NCBI RefSeq assembly: GCF_000275725.1
Contig: NZ_AJTS01000039.1
Span: forward strand, 62,001 to 126,000
Length of the DNA: 64,000 bases
DNA from: Vreelandella stevensii S18214
GTDB taxonomy: Bacteria; Pseudomonadota; Gammaproteobacteria; Pseudomonadales; Halomonadaceae
Direction: 5' to 3'
The first letter of the stretch is position 1; each line of letters starts with the position of its first letter. Shown here piece by piece: positions 20,002-28,424 of the stretch. The notes beneath the pieces were generated by a model. That model searched no databases and was not told where the DNA came from. It saw only the letters and a list, made by a program, of their open reading frames with translations. The position numbers were made by a program, and so were the translations under genes.

Positions 20002-20017
20002 TGGCATGTTAGCTGCA
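20002..20017 (+). promoter_or_regulatory. Sigma-54 promoter candidate for the nitrate-type ABC operon
   Basis: TGGCATGTTAGCTGCA keeps the invariant GG and GC with exact spacing; it differs from TGGCAC-N5-TTGCA at two positions. The predicted start near 20029 falls just before the first leader hairpin (20038), which supports both assignments. Confidence 0.6.
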
Positions 20018-20037
20018 CAAGACAAGGGGATAGCAAA

Positions 20038-20133
20038 CTGGGCCAACGTGGGCCTGGCGATAAAAAAGACGATCAACAGACAACGGCGTCTGCAACAGCT
20101 CCTCAACGGGGGCTGATTGCAGGCGCCGTTTTT
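20038..20133 (+). ncRNA. ANTAR-type antitermination leader (two hexaloop hairpins plus terminator)
   Basis: Hairpin P1 (20038-20057) is a 7-bp stem with hexaloop AACGTG. Hairpin P2 (20077-20092) is CAGAC/GTCTG with hexaloop AACGGC. Both loops have A at position 1 and G at position 4, the signature bound by ANTAR-domain antiterminators (NasR, NasT, EutV, AmiR). The loop and 3' arm of P2 are also the left arm of a long terminator, AACGGCGTCTGCAA pairing with TTGCAGGCGCCGTT (20117-20130), followed by a T run. P2 and terminator are mutually exclusive, as in known systems. It sits between the sigma-54 promoter and the nrtA-like gene. No ANTAR protein is encoded in this window. Confidence 0.75.
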
Positions 20134-20158
20134 GTCTCCAAAGGGCAGGAACCGTGTC

Positions 20159-21463
20159 ATGCGTAAAAAAATCTCTTCGTCCCACTCACCGGAACGTCGT
20201 CACTTTCTCAAAAGCTCCGCCGCCGTGGTGGGAGGCTCTGCCGTGCTCAGCAGCCTGCCCATGAGTTGGGCTTTTGCCAACGGCGCTTTGGAAACCACGT
20301 CGGCCAAGCTCGGTTTCATTGCGCTGACGGATGCAGCGCCGCTGTTCGTGGCCGATGAAAAAGGATTTTTTGCCAAGCACGGCATGACCGATGTGGAGGT
20401 CCTCAAGCAGTCTTCCTGGGGTACCACCCGAGACAATCTGGTGCTGGGTTCCCAGCGTAACGGGATCGATGGCGCGCACATCCTGACGCCCATGCCTTAC
20501 CTGATCGCCAGCGGTGCCATGACCCCCAACAACATTCCCGTGCCGATGAGCATTCTGGCGCGCCTCAATCTCAACGGGCAGTGCATCTCGGTGGGCGATG
20601 AGTACGCCGACCTCAAGGTCGCGCTGGATACCCGTGAGTTTGCCCAGGCTCTGGCGGAAAAGCGCAGCGGAGGCAGCGAAGTCAGCGCTGCCATGACCTT
20701 CCCCGGCGGCACGCACGACATGTGGATTCGCTACTGGATGGCCGCCGGGGGCATCGACCCCAACCGCGATATTTCCACCATTACCATCCCGCCGGCCCAG
20801 ATGGTGGCCAATATGCGGGTGGGCAGTATGGACACCTTCTGCGTGTGCGAGCCCTGGAACCAGCAGTTGATCAACCAGGGCATCGGCTACACCGCCAACA
20901 CCACCGGCGAGCTGTGGAACGACCACCCGGAAAAAGCCTTCGCCATGCGCAGCGACTACGTCGAAGCCCACCCCAACGCCACCAAAGCGCTGCTGATGGC
21001 CATCATGGAAGCGCAAATGTGGTGCGAAGACCCGGCAAACCACGAGGAGATGGCCCAGATCTGCTCACGCCGCCGCTGGATTCATGCGCCTTATGCCGAC
21101 CTCATCGACCGTATTCAGGGCAACTTCGATTACGGCACCGGGCGCGTCGTGGAAAACCATCCGCACATGATGCGCTACTGGGACAAGCACGCCTCCTACC
21201 CCTTCAAGAGCCACGACCTGTGGTTCCTGACCGAGAACAAGCGCTGGGGCTACTTGCCGCAGGACTTCGACAGCGCGGCCCTGATCGAGCAGGTCAACCG
21301 CGAAGACCTGTGGCGAGAAGCCGCTCACGCCCTTGGCGTGGCCTCGGCAGACATTCCGGACTCCACCTCTCGCGGCGTCGAAACGCTGTTCGACGGCAAG
21401 GTCTTCGACCCGGAAAACCCGCAAGCCTACCTCGATAGCCTGGAGATCAAGGCGCTGGCCTGA
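20159..21463 (+). CDS. nrtA: NrtA/CmpA-family ABC transporter substrate-binding protein
   Basis: 434 residues. The N-terminus has a twin-arginine signal (PERRHFLKSSAAVVGGSA) ending near a WAFANGA cleavage region, so it is probably exported folded by Tat. The mature part matches nitrate/bicarbonate-binding proteins (KLGFIALTDAAPLFVADEKGFF, FPGGTHDMWIRYWMAAGGIDP, ICSRRRWIHAP). AGGGCAGGA precedes this ATG; a TTG at 20117 would lie inside the leader terminator and is rejected. It is the first gene of a three-gene importer. The ANTAR leader and sigma-54 promoter suggest nitrate/nitrite uptake for assimilation. Because pyrimidine genes surround it, another anion or nucleobase cannot be excluded. 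Confidence 0.88.
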   Translation: MRKKISSSHSPERRHFLKSSAAVVGGSAVLSSLPMSWAFANGALETTSAKLGFIALTDAAPLFVADEKGFFAKHGMTDVEVLKQSSWGTTRDNLVLGSQRNGIDGAHILTPMPYLIASGAMTPNNIPVPMSILARLNLNGQCISVGDEYADLKVALDTREFAQALAEKRSGGSEVSAAMTFPGGTHDMWIRYWMAAGGIDPNRDISTITIPPAQMVANMRVGSMDTFCVCEPWNQQLINQGIGYTANTTGELWNDHPEKAFAMRSDYVEAHPNATKALLMAIMEAQMWCEDPANHEEMAQICSRRRWIHAPYADLIDRIQGNFDYGTGRVVENHPHMMRYWDKHASYPFKSHDLWFLTENKRWGYLPQDFDSAALIEQVNREDLWREAAHALGVASADIPDSTSRGVETLFDGKVFDPENPQAYLDSLEIKALA

Positions 21464-21486
21464 GCCAGGCAGCCTGGGAGAACCTC

Positions 21487-22338
21487 ATGACGACTTCATC
21501 AAGAGCCAATACGCTGTCTACCTCCATGCCAGGCGTGCACCCTGTGCTGCTACGCCTGCGCGACACCCTGGTCAAGAACGTGCTGCCGCCGGTGGTCGTG
21601 ATGGCCATTCTGATCGGCCTGTGGGAAGCGCTGTGCTCCTATCCTGGCGCGGCGCTGCCGCCGCCCTCGCAGGTGCTCAACGATACCTGGGAGCTGATCA
21701 TTCATCCCTTCTACGACTACGGCGGCAACGACAAGGGCATGGGCTGGCAGATTCTGGCCAGCCTGGAACGCGTGGCCTATGGCTACCTGTTGGCAGTGGT
21801 GGTAGGCATCAGCCTGGGCGTGCTGGTGGGCCAATCGACCTGGGCCTTGCGTGGCCTCGACCCCGTGTTTCAGGTGCTGCGCACCGTGCCTCCGCTGGCC
21901 TGGCTGCCGATTTCACTGGCCGGGTTTCAGGACAGCACCCCTTCGGCCATTTTCGTGATCTTCATCACCGCCATCTGGCCCATCATCATCAACACTTCGG
22001 TGGGGGTGCGTAATATCCCCGAGGATTACCGCAACGTGGCCCGAGTGATTCGCCTCAACGGCATGGAGTATTTCACCCGCATCATGCTGCCCGCCGCCGC
22101 ACCCTATATCTTTTCGGGCCTGCGCATTGGGGTAGGGCTTTCCTGGCTGGCCATCGTGGCCGCCGAGATGCTGATTGGCGGCGTGGGCATCGGCTTTTTC
22201 ATCTGGGACGCCTGGAATGCCTCCATGCTCAGCGACATCGTGCTGGCACTCATCTATGTGGGCATCGTGGGCTTCATTCTTGACCGCATCGTGGCCTTCA
22301 TCGGCCAGTGCGTGACCCGTGGCACCACCCAAAGCTAA
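21487..22338 (+). CDS. nrtB: NrtB-type ABC transporter permease
   Basis: 283 residues with about six membrane segments and the binding-protein-dependent transport signature (EDYRNVARVIRLNGMEYFTRIMLPAAAPYIFSGLRIG, abridged), which contacts the ATPase. The segment TVPPLAWLPISLAGF is typical of nitrate/sulfonate/taurine permeases. GGAGAACCTC precedes the ATG, 23 bp after nrtA. It forms the membrane channel of the importer with the ATPase next door. Homodimeric assembly is usual for this subfamily. Confidence 0.9.
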   Translation: MTTSSRANTLSTSMPGVHPVLLRLRDTLVKNVLPPVVVMAILIGLWEALCSYPGAALPPPSQVLNDTWELIIHPFYDYGGNDKGMGWQILASLERVAYGYLLAVVVGISLGVLVGQSTWALRGLDPVFQVLRTVPPLAWLPISLAGFQDSTPSAIFVIFITAIWPIIINTSVGVRNIPEDYRNVARVIRLNGMEYFTRIMLPAAAPYIFSGLRIGVGLSWLAIVAAEMLIGGVGIGFFIWDAWNASMLSDIVLALIYVGIVGFILDRIVAFIGQCVTRGTTQS

Positions 22339-22354
22339 CCCAGGAGATTGGATC

Positions 22355-23206
22355 ATGGCTTCACACTATTTAAGCGTCGAGCAGGTGGACATGACCTTTG
22401 CCACCAAAGGTGCCACTACCAACGTGCTCAAGGAGATCGACCTGGGCGTCGCCAAAGGTGAGTACATCTCGATCATTGGCCATTCGGGCTGCGGCAAGTC
22501 GACCCTGCTCAACATCATCGCCGGACTCACCTCCTCGACCTCTGGCGCGGTCATCCTGGATGGCAAGGAGGTCAATGCACCAGGCCCCGACCGTAGCGTG
22601 GTCTTCCAAAACCACTCGTTACTGCCTTGGCTCACGGTGTACGAGAACGTGGCGCTGGCGGTGAACAAGACCTTTGCCCGCCGCAAGACCAAGGCCGAAC
22701 GCCACGCCTGGATTCTCAAGAACCTGGACATGGTCGGTATGTCCCATGCCCTCGACAAACGCCCGTCGGAGATTTCCGGCGGCATGAAGCAGCGGGTAGG
22801 GATCGCCCGCGCTTTGGCCATGGAGCCCAAGGTACTGCTGCTGGATGAGCCGTTTGGCGCCCTGGATGCGCTGACACGCGCCCACCTGCAAGAAGAGGTG
22901 ATGCGCATTCAGGACGAGCTGGGGAATACCGTCATCATGATCACCCACGATGTGGATGAGGCCGTGCTGCTGTCTGATCGTATCGTCATGCTGACCAACG
23001 GCCCCTCGGCGCGCATTGGTGAAATTCTCGATATCGACCTGCCGCGCCCCCGCAACCGTATCACGCTGGCCGACGACCCTCGTTACAACCGCTACCGCCA
23101 GGAAGTGCTGCGCTTCCTGTACGAAAAGCAGCGCAAGGTAGAGCACTTGGCCGAACGGCGTGAGAAAGCCCCCAGTACTGCCACGGCTAAAAAAGCCCGC
23201 GCCTAG
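22355..23206 (+). CDS. nrtD: NrtD-type ABC transporter ATP-binding protein
   Basis: 283 residues. Walker A is GHSGCGKSTLLN, the Q-loop VVFQNHSLLPWLTV, the signature EISGGMKQRVGIARAL (an I at the usual L), Walker B VLLLDEPFGALD, and the H-loop MITHDVDEAVLLSDR. There is no second substrate-binding domain, so it is NrtD-like rather than the fused NrtC. The start MASHYL has CAGGAG upstream. The stop overlaps the convergent binding-protein gene through a shared CTAG. Confidence 0.93.
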   Translation: MASHYLSVEQVDMTFATKGATTNVLKEIDLGVAKGEYISIIGHSGCGKSTLLNIIAGLTSSTSGAVILDGKEVNAPGPDRSVVFQNHSLLPWLTVYENVALAVNKTFARRKTKAERHAWILKNLDMVGMSHALDKRPSEISGGMKQRVGIARALAMEPKVLLLDEPFGALDALTRAHLQEEVMRIQDELGNTVIMITHDVDEAVLLSDRIVMLTNGPSARIGEILDIDLPRPRNRITLADDPRYNRYRQEVLRFLYEKQRKVEHLAERREKAPSTATAKKARA

Positions 23207-24132
23207 TTTCTTAAAATAGCCTGAGGGGTGGCCTGGGGATTGGAAAAGTGGTTTTTCAGCGTTTCGCTCAGCGGCACGTTCAGGGTAATCCCCTTGCCGG
23301 GCAACGGCTGCAGGAACCACCGCTCGTAAAGCGCCAGCATCTCATCGCTTTGATAGATCTGGCGCAGCGCCTGGTTGACCTGCTCGACAAAGGCGTCATC
23401 GCCTCGGCGCATCAGCAGCCCCAACGGCTCCTCCGCCGTCACCGCCTCTTCCGACAGGCGATAGGCGCCGGGGTTGCCGGTTTCTGCCATCATCGTGCTC
23501 AGCAGAATGTCATCCATGGCAAATGCCGCCACCCGCTCATGGGTGACCAGGTCAAAAGCCTCCTGAAGCGTTTCCACCGGCACTACCGACAGGTTCAAAC
23601 GCTGCTCGCGGTTGGCCAGATTGATCTGCCCCACGTTCACCGTTCCGCGCGCCACACTGACGCTGCGCCCCGCCAGATCCTGCAGCGTGGCAAACCCATG
23701 TTTGGCCAGCGCAACATAGCGCACGGAGACGAAAAAGTGGCTCAGCGAAAAATCCGCACTACGGCGGCGCTCTGCCGTATTCGTACTGGCATTGCATTCG
23801 ATATCGATCACACCGCTATTCAATAATTGAACCCGGTTACCCGGGGTACGGAAGACGTATTCGATCTCCAGGCGGGGAAGTGCCAGTTGCTGCTGTAAAT
23901 GCTCCGCCACCCGCTGACACAGCTCGATGGAATACCCCACCACGCGGCCCTGATCATCCGCATAGGAAAAAGGGGCCGTATCGCCATAGCCAACTCGCAG
24001 CGTGCCGGTTTCCCTGAGGCGTTCCAGGGTATCGATGTTGATCGCGGCCACCGGCTCTATGGCGTTGGCCATGCCCACCGCCAGCAGCCCACTCACTAGA
24101 GCGGCACTCCACGCACTTCCGCTAGACACCAT
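23203..24132 (-). CDS. Periplasmic amino-acid-type solute-binding protein
   Basis: 309 residues. The signal peptide (ALVSGLLAVGMANAIEPVAA) is followed by an SBP_bac_3 domain (LRVGYGDTAPFSYADDQGRVVGYSIELCQRVA, abridged; GVIDIECNASTNTAERR; YERWFLQPLPGKGI) like glutamate/aspartate-binding proteins. No permease or ATPase genes accompany it. Instead its first 11 bases overlap the end of a membrane diguanylate cyclase gene, so the two are made together. A sensory rather than transport role is therefore likely: reporting an amino acid to the cyclase (inference). The 3' end shares CTAG with the convergent ABC ATPase gene. Confidence 0.88.
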   Translation of the reverse strand: MVSSGSAWSAALVSGLLAVGMANAIEPVAAINIDTLERLRETGTLRVGYGDTAPFSYADDQGRVVGYSIELCQRVAEHLQQQLALPRLEIEYVFRTPGNRVQLLNSGVIDIECNASTNTAERRRSADFSLSHFFVSVRYVALAKHGFATLQDLAGRSVSVARGTVNVGQINLANREQRLNLSVVPVETLQEAFDLVTHERVAAFAMDDILLSTMMAETGNPGAYRLSEEAVTAEEPLGLLMRRGDDAFVEQVNQALRQIYQSDEMLALYERWFLQPLPGKGITLNVPLSETLKNHFSNPQATPQAILRN

Positions 24133-25699
24133 GACCTGCTCCCATGGTCATGCCGCTACTGAACACCTGATAACGCCCTCGCCCCATGGCCTTGGCGGCG
24201 TAGAGCGCCACGTCGGCACTGCGCAACAGGGTATGGCTGCTTTCGCCATCCCGTGGGGCCAAGGCAATCCCGATGCTGACACCGATCTGGACGCGCTCTC
24301 CCTGCAGGTCAAAGGGTTCGCGCAGCGCAGCGACCAGCCGCCCTGCCCGCACACTGGCTTCGTCCAGCGCATGGTGGTGAACAGGCTGGAGAATCGCGAA
24401 CTCATCGCCCCCCAGGCGCGCCACCAGCTCGCGTTCGGCCAACAGCTGCTGCACCCGTCGACTGGCCTGGACCAGCAGCTCATCCCCGGCGGCATGCCCT
24501 AACGTATCGTTGACGGCCTTGAAGCGATCCAGATCAAAAATCATCACATTGAAGCGCTCACCGCTCGGCAGCTGCGCGACGGCATCCCGCAAGGCATCGT
24601 TGAACTGAACACGATTAGGCAGCTTGGTCAGCGCATCGTGGTGCGCCAGGTGCTGGAACTTGAGCGCCTCCTCCTTGACCTCCAGCAGCAGCTCACGCTC
24701 GACGACTTTTTTGCGTAACGCTTCGATGGCTTGAGCCATACAGCCAATTTCATCCTGGCGCTGCGTGTAGGGCGTTGCCTGCTCGGTTCGGTTATGGGAA
24801 ATATGCGTCAGCGCCTTGATCAGACGCGGTACGGGCTTGAACAGCCGATGCATCAACAGGCTCAACAGCAAGGCCGTGGCCAACAGCACGATGCCCAGCG
24901 AGGCGACAACCTTCAGCAAAAACTCACGATGCCCGTGATACAGCGTCGCCTTCGTGCCAATGGAGGCGACCGACACCCCCCATAGCTCCCCTTGGGAAGA
25001 CACGATGGGCAGCGCACTGATGAAGTGCTCCTCATGGCCAAGCCATGCAAAACCCACGTACGGCTCGTTACCGGACGCGGCCAGCGATAGCTCCGGGACT
25101 TGAGGCAGTGTGAGCGAGACGTCTTCACCGTGATGGGCATCGGCGACCATGCTGAAGCGGCCATCCGGTAAGCGGGAAAACAGCCAGACGTTGTGGCGCG
25201 TTTGCGCACTCGCCAGCGCCAACACATCCACGGGACTGAAACCGGTACTGAGCACCGAGTCTTCATCCCCAAGGGCCTGTTCCGACACCAGGTGCGTCAC
25301 TTGACCCGAGGGGTCGGTGCGTACCGCCACGTTCGTGTAGATGCGCCGAATCGTAGCGCTCACGATTTGGGCATTCACCAGCGCTTCCCGAGCCCACTGT
25401 TCGCGTGCACTGCGCTCCACAATGGTCAAGCCCAGCAAGGCGCCCATGGAATAGGCAAACACCACGCCCAACACCATGAAGGCCGCCACTTTGCCGACCA
25501 GGGTGCGATACCAGGGCAGCCCAGCGGCTGGCAACGGTGGTTCTTGCGAACTGGATGGTTCCATATTGGCCGACTCCCCCTCAGCCACGTCTTGCCACAT
25601 CGCCCCATTGCTGATCATCGATCCTGTCAATGGCATGTTAGCGCCACGCCATGCAGAGCGTTCGTTACCTTGTTGTGCGCGTGCGCGCTCGTTATTCAT
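24122..25699 (-). CDS. Membrane-bound diguanylate cyclase with periplasmic sensor
   Basis: 525 residues from the ATG at 25699 (AAAAGAAGA upstream). A hydrophilic N-terminal stretch of about 60 residues precedes a first membrane helix (about 70-95), a periplasmic Cache-like sensor of roughly 170 residues, a second helix (about 265-285), a HAMP-like linker with EIGCMAQAIEAL, and a GGDEF domain (VARLGGDEFAIL). The inhibitory-site position just before GGDEF reads RELV, not RXXD, so product inhibition may be absent. There is no EAL domain. It overlaps the downstream binding-protein gene and diverges from codBA. It should make c-di-GMP in response to a periplasmic signal. Confidence 0.9.
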   Translation of the reverse strand: MNNERARAQQGNERSAWRGANMPLTGSMISNGAMWQDVAEGESANMEPSSSQEPPLPAAGLPWYRTLVGKVAAFMVLGVVFAYSMGALLGLTIVERSAREQWAREALVNAQIVSATIRRIYTNVAVRTDPSGQVTHLVSEQALGDEDSVLSTGFSPVDVLALASAQTRHNVWLFSRLPDGRFSMVADAHHGEDVSLTLPQVPELSLAASGNEPYVGFAWLGHEEHFISALPIVSSQGELWGVSVASIGTKATLYHGHREFLLKVVASLGIVLLATALLLSLLMHRLFKPVPRLIKALTHISHNRTEQATPYTQRQDEIGCMAQAIEALRKKVVERELLLEVKEEALKFQHLAHHDALTKLPNRVQFNDALRDAVAQLPSGERFNVMIFDLDRFKAVNDTLGHAAGDELLVQASRRVQQLLAERELVARLGGDEFAILQPVHHHALDEASVRAGRLVAALREPFDLQGERVQIGVSIGIALAPRDGESSHTLLRSADVALYAAKAMGRGRYQVFSSGMTMGAGHGV

Positions 25700-25782
25700 G
25701 TCTTCTTTTCGCAAACTACCATTAAAGACGCGCACGAGTGGCTAAAAATTTAAACGTTTCTTGTTACCTGACCACGCCTGAT

Positions 25783-25798
25783 TGGCATGCGGCTTGCT
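25783..25798 (+). promoter_or_regulatory. Sigma-54 promoter candidate for codBA
   Basis: TGGCATGCGGCTTGCT matches TGGCAC-N5-TTGCW at all but one fixed base, with correct GG/GC spacing. Transcription would start near 25810, leaving a short leader before codB (25847). Nitrogen-limitation control of cytosine uptake is the natural reading. Confidence 0.65.
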
Positions 25799-25846
25799 GC
25801 ATCTTTCTTGACCATGACACGCGACGACGTATCGAAGGGGAAAAAG

Positions 25847-27112
25847 ATGCACCATTCAGACTACCCACTTAGCGAAGTACCCCTCCAGGCTCGGAAAGGG
25901 CTACTCTCTACCTCAGCGGTACTGCTTGGCTTTACCTTTTTCACCGCCACCATGTGGGCGGGTGGCTCCCTGGGCCAAGCCTTCCCGATTGGCCAGCTAC
26001 TGTGGATTATCGTGGCAGGCAACCTGCTACTGGGTATCTACGCAGCAACGCTGGCTTATATCGCCTGCCAGAGCGGCCTGAATGCCGTCCTGATGGGACG
26101 GTTCTGCTTCGGCGAAAAAGGCAGCAAACTCTCTGACATTATCCTCGGCTTCACCCAGATTGGCTGGTACGCTTGGGGAACCGCCACGATAGCTCTGGTG
26201 CTGGTACGCACCACGGGGATGCCTGAATGGCTGGAAATCCCCTTGATGGTGCTGTTTGGCTTTGGATTCTGCGTGACCGCCATGATCGGCTATCGAGGCA
26301 TGGACTGGCTGTCGCGCTTCGCCGTACCCGCCATGATGCTCTTCATCCTGGTCAGCCTGTTCACCGGGCTGGTCGATGTGCGCGGCTTTGCAGGATTAAG
26401 TCAGCAAACGCCAACGGAAAGTATGAGTGTCGCAGCAGCGATCACCGTGATTATCGGTACCTTCATCAGCGGTGGCACCCAGGCGACCAACTGGAGTCGC
26501 TTTGCCAGGACGCCGAAAGTTGCGGTGATCGCAACGCTGGCCGCTTTTTTCATTGGCAATGGATTGATGGTGCTGACCGGTGCCTTGGGCACGATGATTT
26601 ACCAGCAGGCAGATATCGTCGATGTTCTCATTGCCCAAGGTTTTCTCTCCCTCGCGGTATTGATGCTGTTCCTGAACATATGGACGACCCAGGACAACAC
26701 GATTTACAACTTCGCCGTGGCGGGATGCAACTTGCTGCGCACCGAAAAGCGCCGCTTGGTCACCGTCAGCGGCGCCGCCATTGGTACCGTGCTGGCGGTA
26801 GGTGGCATGTACAACCTGCTCATTCCATTTCTGGTGCTGCTCGGCACGTTTATCCCTCCCATGGGCGGGGTGATCATGGCTGATTTTTGGCTCAGGCACC
26901 GAGGCCGCTACCCTGCTTTGGCCTCTGCGCAGCTACCCGATTTCAATCGGCGCGGCCTCGCCGCCTATGCCATTGGTGCCGGGGCTGCCTATTTTTCTCC
27001 GTTACTACCGCCGCTGGTGGGTGTCGCAGTCGCGGCAGGCAGCTACGCCGTGCTGCTACGTCTGAAGCACGCTACGCTGGGTGATAGCTTCCCATCGACG
27101 GCCAAACAATAA
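25847..27112 (+). CDS. codB: Cytosine permease CodB (NCS1 family)
   Basis: 421 residues from the ATG at 25847, preceded by GAAGGGG; the frame is open further upstream but those residues overlap the promoter. About twelve membrane segments resemble E. coli CodB (TMWAGGSLGQAFPIGQLLWI, abridged; FTQIGWYAWGTATIAL; GTFISGGTQATNWSRFAR; IWTTQDNTIYNFAVAG). It imports cytosine with protons or Na+. It lies 14 bp before codA. The pair would feed uracil and ammonia to the pyrimidine pathway at 12.8-17.9 kb. Confidence 0.92.
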   Translation: MHHSDYPLSEVPLQARKGLLSTSAVLLGFTFFTATMWAGGSLGQAFPIGQLLWIIVAGNLLLGIYAATLAYIACQSGLNAVLMGRFCFGEKGSKLSDIILGFTQIGWYAWGTATIALVLVRTTGMPEWLEIPLMVLFGFGFCVTAMIGYRGMDWLSRFAVPAMMLFILVSLFTGLVDVRGFAGLSQQTPTESMSVAAAITVIIGTFISGGTQATNWSRFARTPKVAVIATLAAFFIGNGLMVLTGALGTMIYQQADIVDVLIAQGFLSLAVLMLFLNIWTTQDNTIYNFAVAGCNLLRTEKRRLVTVSGAAIGTVLAVGGMYNLLIPFLVLLGTFIPPMGGVIMADFWLRHRGRYPALASAQLPDFNRRGLAAYAIGAGAAYFSPLLPPLVGVAVAAGSYAVLLRLKHATLGDSFPSTAKQ

Positions 27113-27126
27113 GTGAGCACCTGTTT

Positions 27127-28380
27127 ATGAACATGCAGATCATCAATGCCCGCCTTCGCCAGCGCCCTGGGCTTTATCGGCTGGATATCGAGAACGGTGT
27201 CTTCACCGCAATCACCGCTCAGGATGCGCCGCAAACGGCAGGCGAAGGCCAGAGGGATGCGGGCGGCAAACTGCTGTGTGCGCCGTTTATCGAGCCGCAC
27301 ATCCACCTGGATGCGGCCCTGACCGCTGGCGAGCCTCACTGGAACCAGAGCGGCACGCTGTTCGAAGGCATCGAACGCTGGGGAGAGCGTAAGCCGTTGC
27401 TTGACGAGGCGGACATTCGGGAGCGCGTACTGAAGACCCTCAACCTGTTGATCGGCAACGGCGTGCAGTTCGTGCGCACCCATGCCGACACCAGCGACCC
27501 CAGCCTGGTAGGCCTGAAAACCCTTTGCACACTGCGAGACGAGCTGAAGGACAAAATCGACATTCAGGTGGTGGCATTTCCACAGGATGGCCTGCTTTCA
27601 TACCCCGGCGGCGACAAGCTCATGGAAGAGGCGCTGGAGTTCGGCGCCGATGTGGTAGGCGGCATTCCTCACTTCGAGTACACGCGAGAGTTGGGCGTGG
27701 CATCCATGAAGCGCGTCATCGAACTGGCCATCAAGTACGACCGCCTGGTGGATGTACACTGTGACGAAATCGACGACCCCAACTCGCGGTTTCTCGAAGT
27801 GCTCGCCTGTGAGGCACTGTTTCATGAGCTGGGCAGCCGCGTGACCGCCAGCCACACCACGGCGATGCACTCCTACGACAACGCCTACTGCTCGAAGCTG
27901 TTTCTGCTGCTCAAGCGCTCGGGCATCAACTTCATTTCCTGCCCCACCGAGAGCATCCACCTGCAAGGGCGCTTCGACACCTACCCCAAACGGCGCGGCG
28001 TAACACGCGTCAAGGAACTCAACGAAGCCGGTATCAACGTCTGTTTTGCCGAAGACTCCATCTTCGACCCCTGGTACTCGCTGGGCAACGGCAAACTGCT
28101 GCGAACGCTGGATTTTGGCCTGCATATCTGCCAGATGATGGGCTATCAGGACTTCAGCCAGGCGCTGTCGCTGATCACCGACAACAGCGCCCGCACGCTC
28201 AACATCGAGGCACGTTACGGTATCGAGGTGGGCAAACCCGCCAGCTTCAACCTGCTGGATGGAGAAGACGACTACAGCGTGCTACGCAACCAGGGTGACG
28301 TACTGCTCTCCGTCCGCCACGGTGACATCATCATGCAGCGGGAGCCCGCACGCATCGTGACGCCACCGTGGCTTGGTTAG
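27127..28380 (+). CDS. codA: Cytosine deaminase (CodA-type amidohydrolase)
   Basis: 417 residues, matching E. coli CodA along its length. It removes the amino group of cytosine to give uracil and ammonia. Metal ligands: H58 and H60 in EPHIHLD, His in VDVHCDEIDDP, and the Asp of FAEDSIFDPW. Where E. coli CodA has HDDVFDPW, this protein has EDSIFDPW, so the metal-binding Asp is kept but the two flanking active-site residues change (His to Glu, Asp to Ser). Substrate preference may be altered. It is in an operon with codB under a sigma-54-type promoter, which supports a nucleobase substrate; other amino-pyrimidines or -triazines are possible. Confidence 0.85.
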   Translation: MNMQIINARLRQRPGLYRLDIENGVFTAITAQDAPQTAGEGQRDAGGKLLCAPFIEPHIHLDAALTAGEPHWNQSGTLFEGIERWGERKPLLDEADIRERVLKTLNLLIGNGVQFVRTHADTSDPSLVGLKTLCTLRDELKDKIDIQVVAFPQDGLLSYPGGDKLMEEALEFGADVVGGIPHFEYTRELGVASMKRVIELAIKYDRLVDVHCDEIDDPNSRFLEVLACEALFHELGSRVTASHTTAMHSYDNAYCSKLFLLLKRSGINFISCPTESIHLQGRFDTYPKRRGVTRVKELNEAGINVCFAEDSIFDPWYSLGNGKLLRTLDFGLHICQMMGYQDFSQALSLITDNSARTLNIEARYGIEVGKPASFNLLDGEDDYSVLRNQGDVLLSVRHGDIIMQREPARIVTPPWLG

Positions 28381-28424
28381 GGCTTGCGGCAAAAACCATC
28401 CACTAAATGGCCGTGTAAAAACGT

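Noticed and set aside
20117-20158. Upstream TTG start for the nrtA-like protein
   Set aside because: It would lie in the terminator arm and put extra residues before a good Tat signal; the ATG at 20159 has the ribosome site.
19924-20160. 78-codon minus-strand frame in the nrtA leader
   Set aside because: It covers the promoter and ANTAR hairpins and has no homology that I can see; the RNA explanation fits better.
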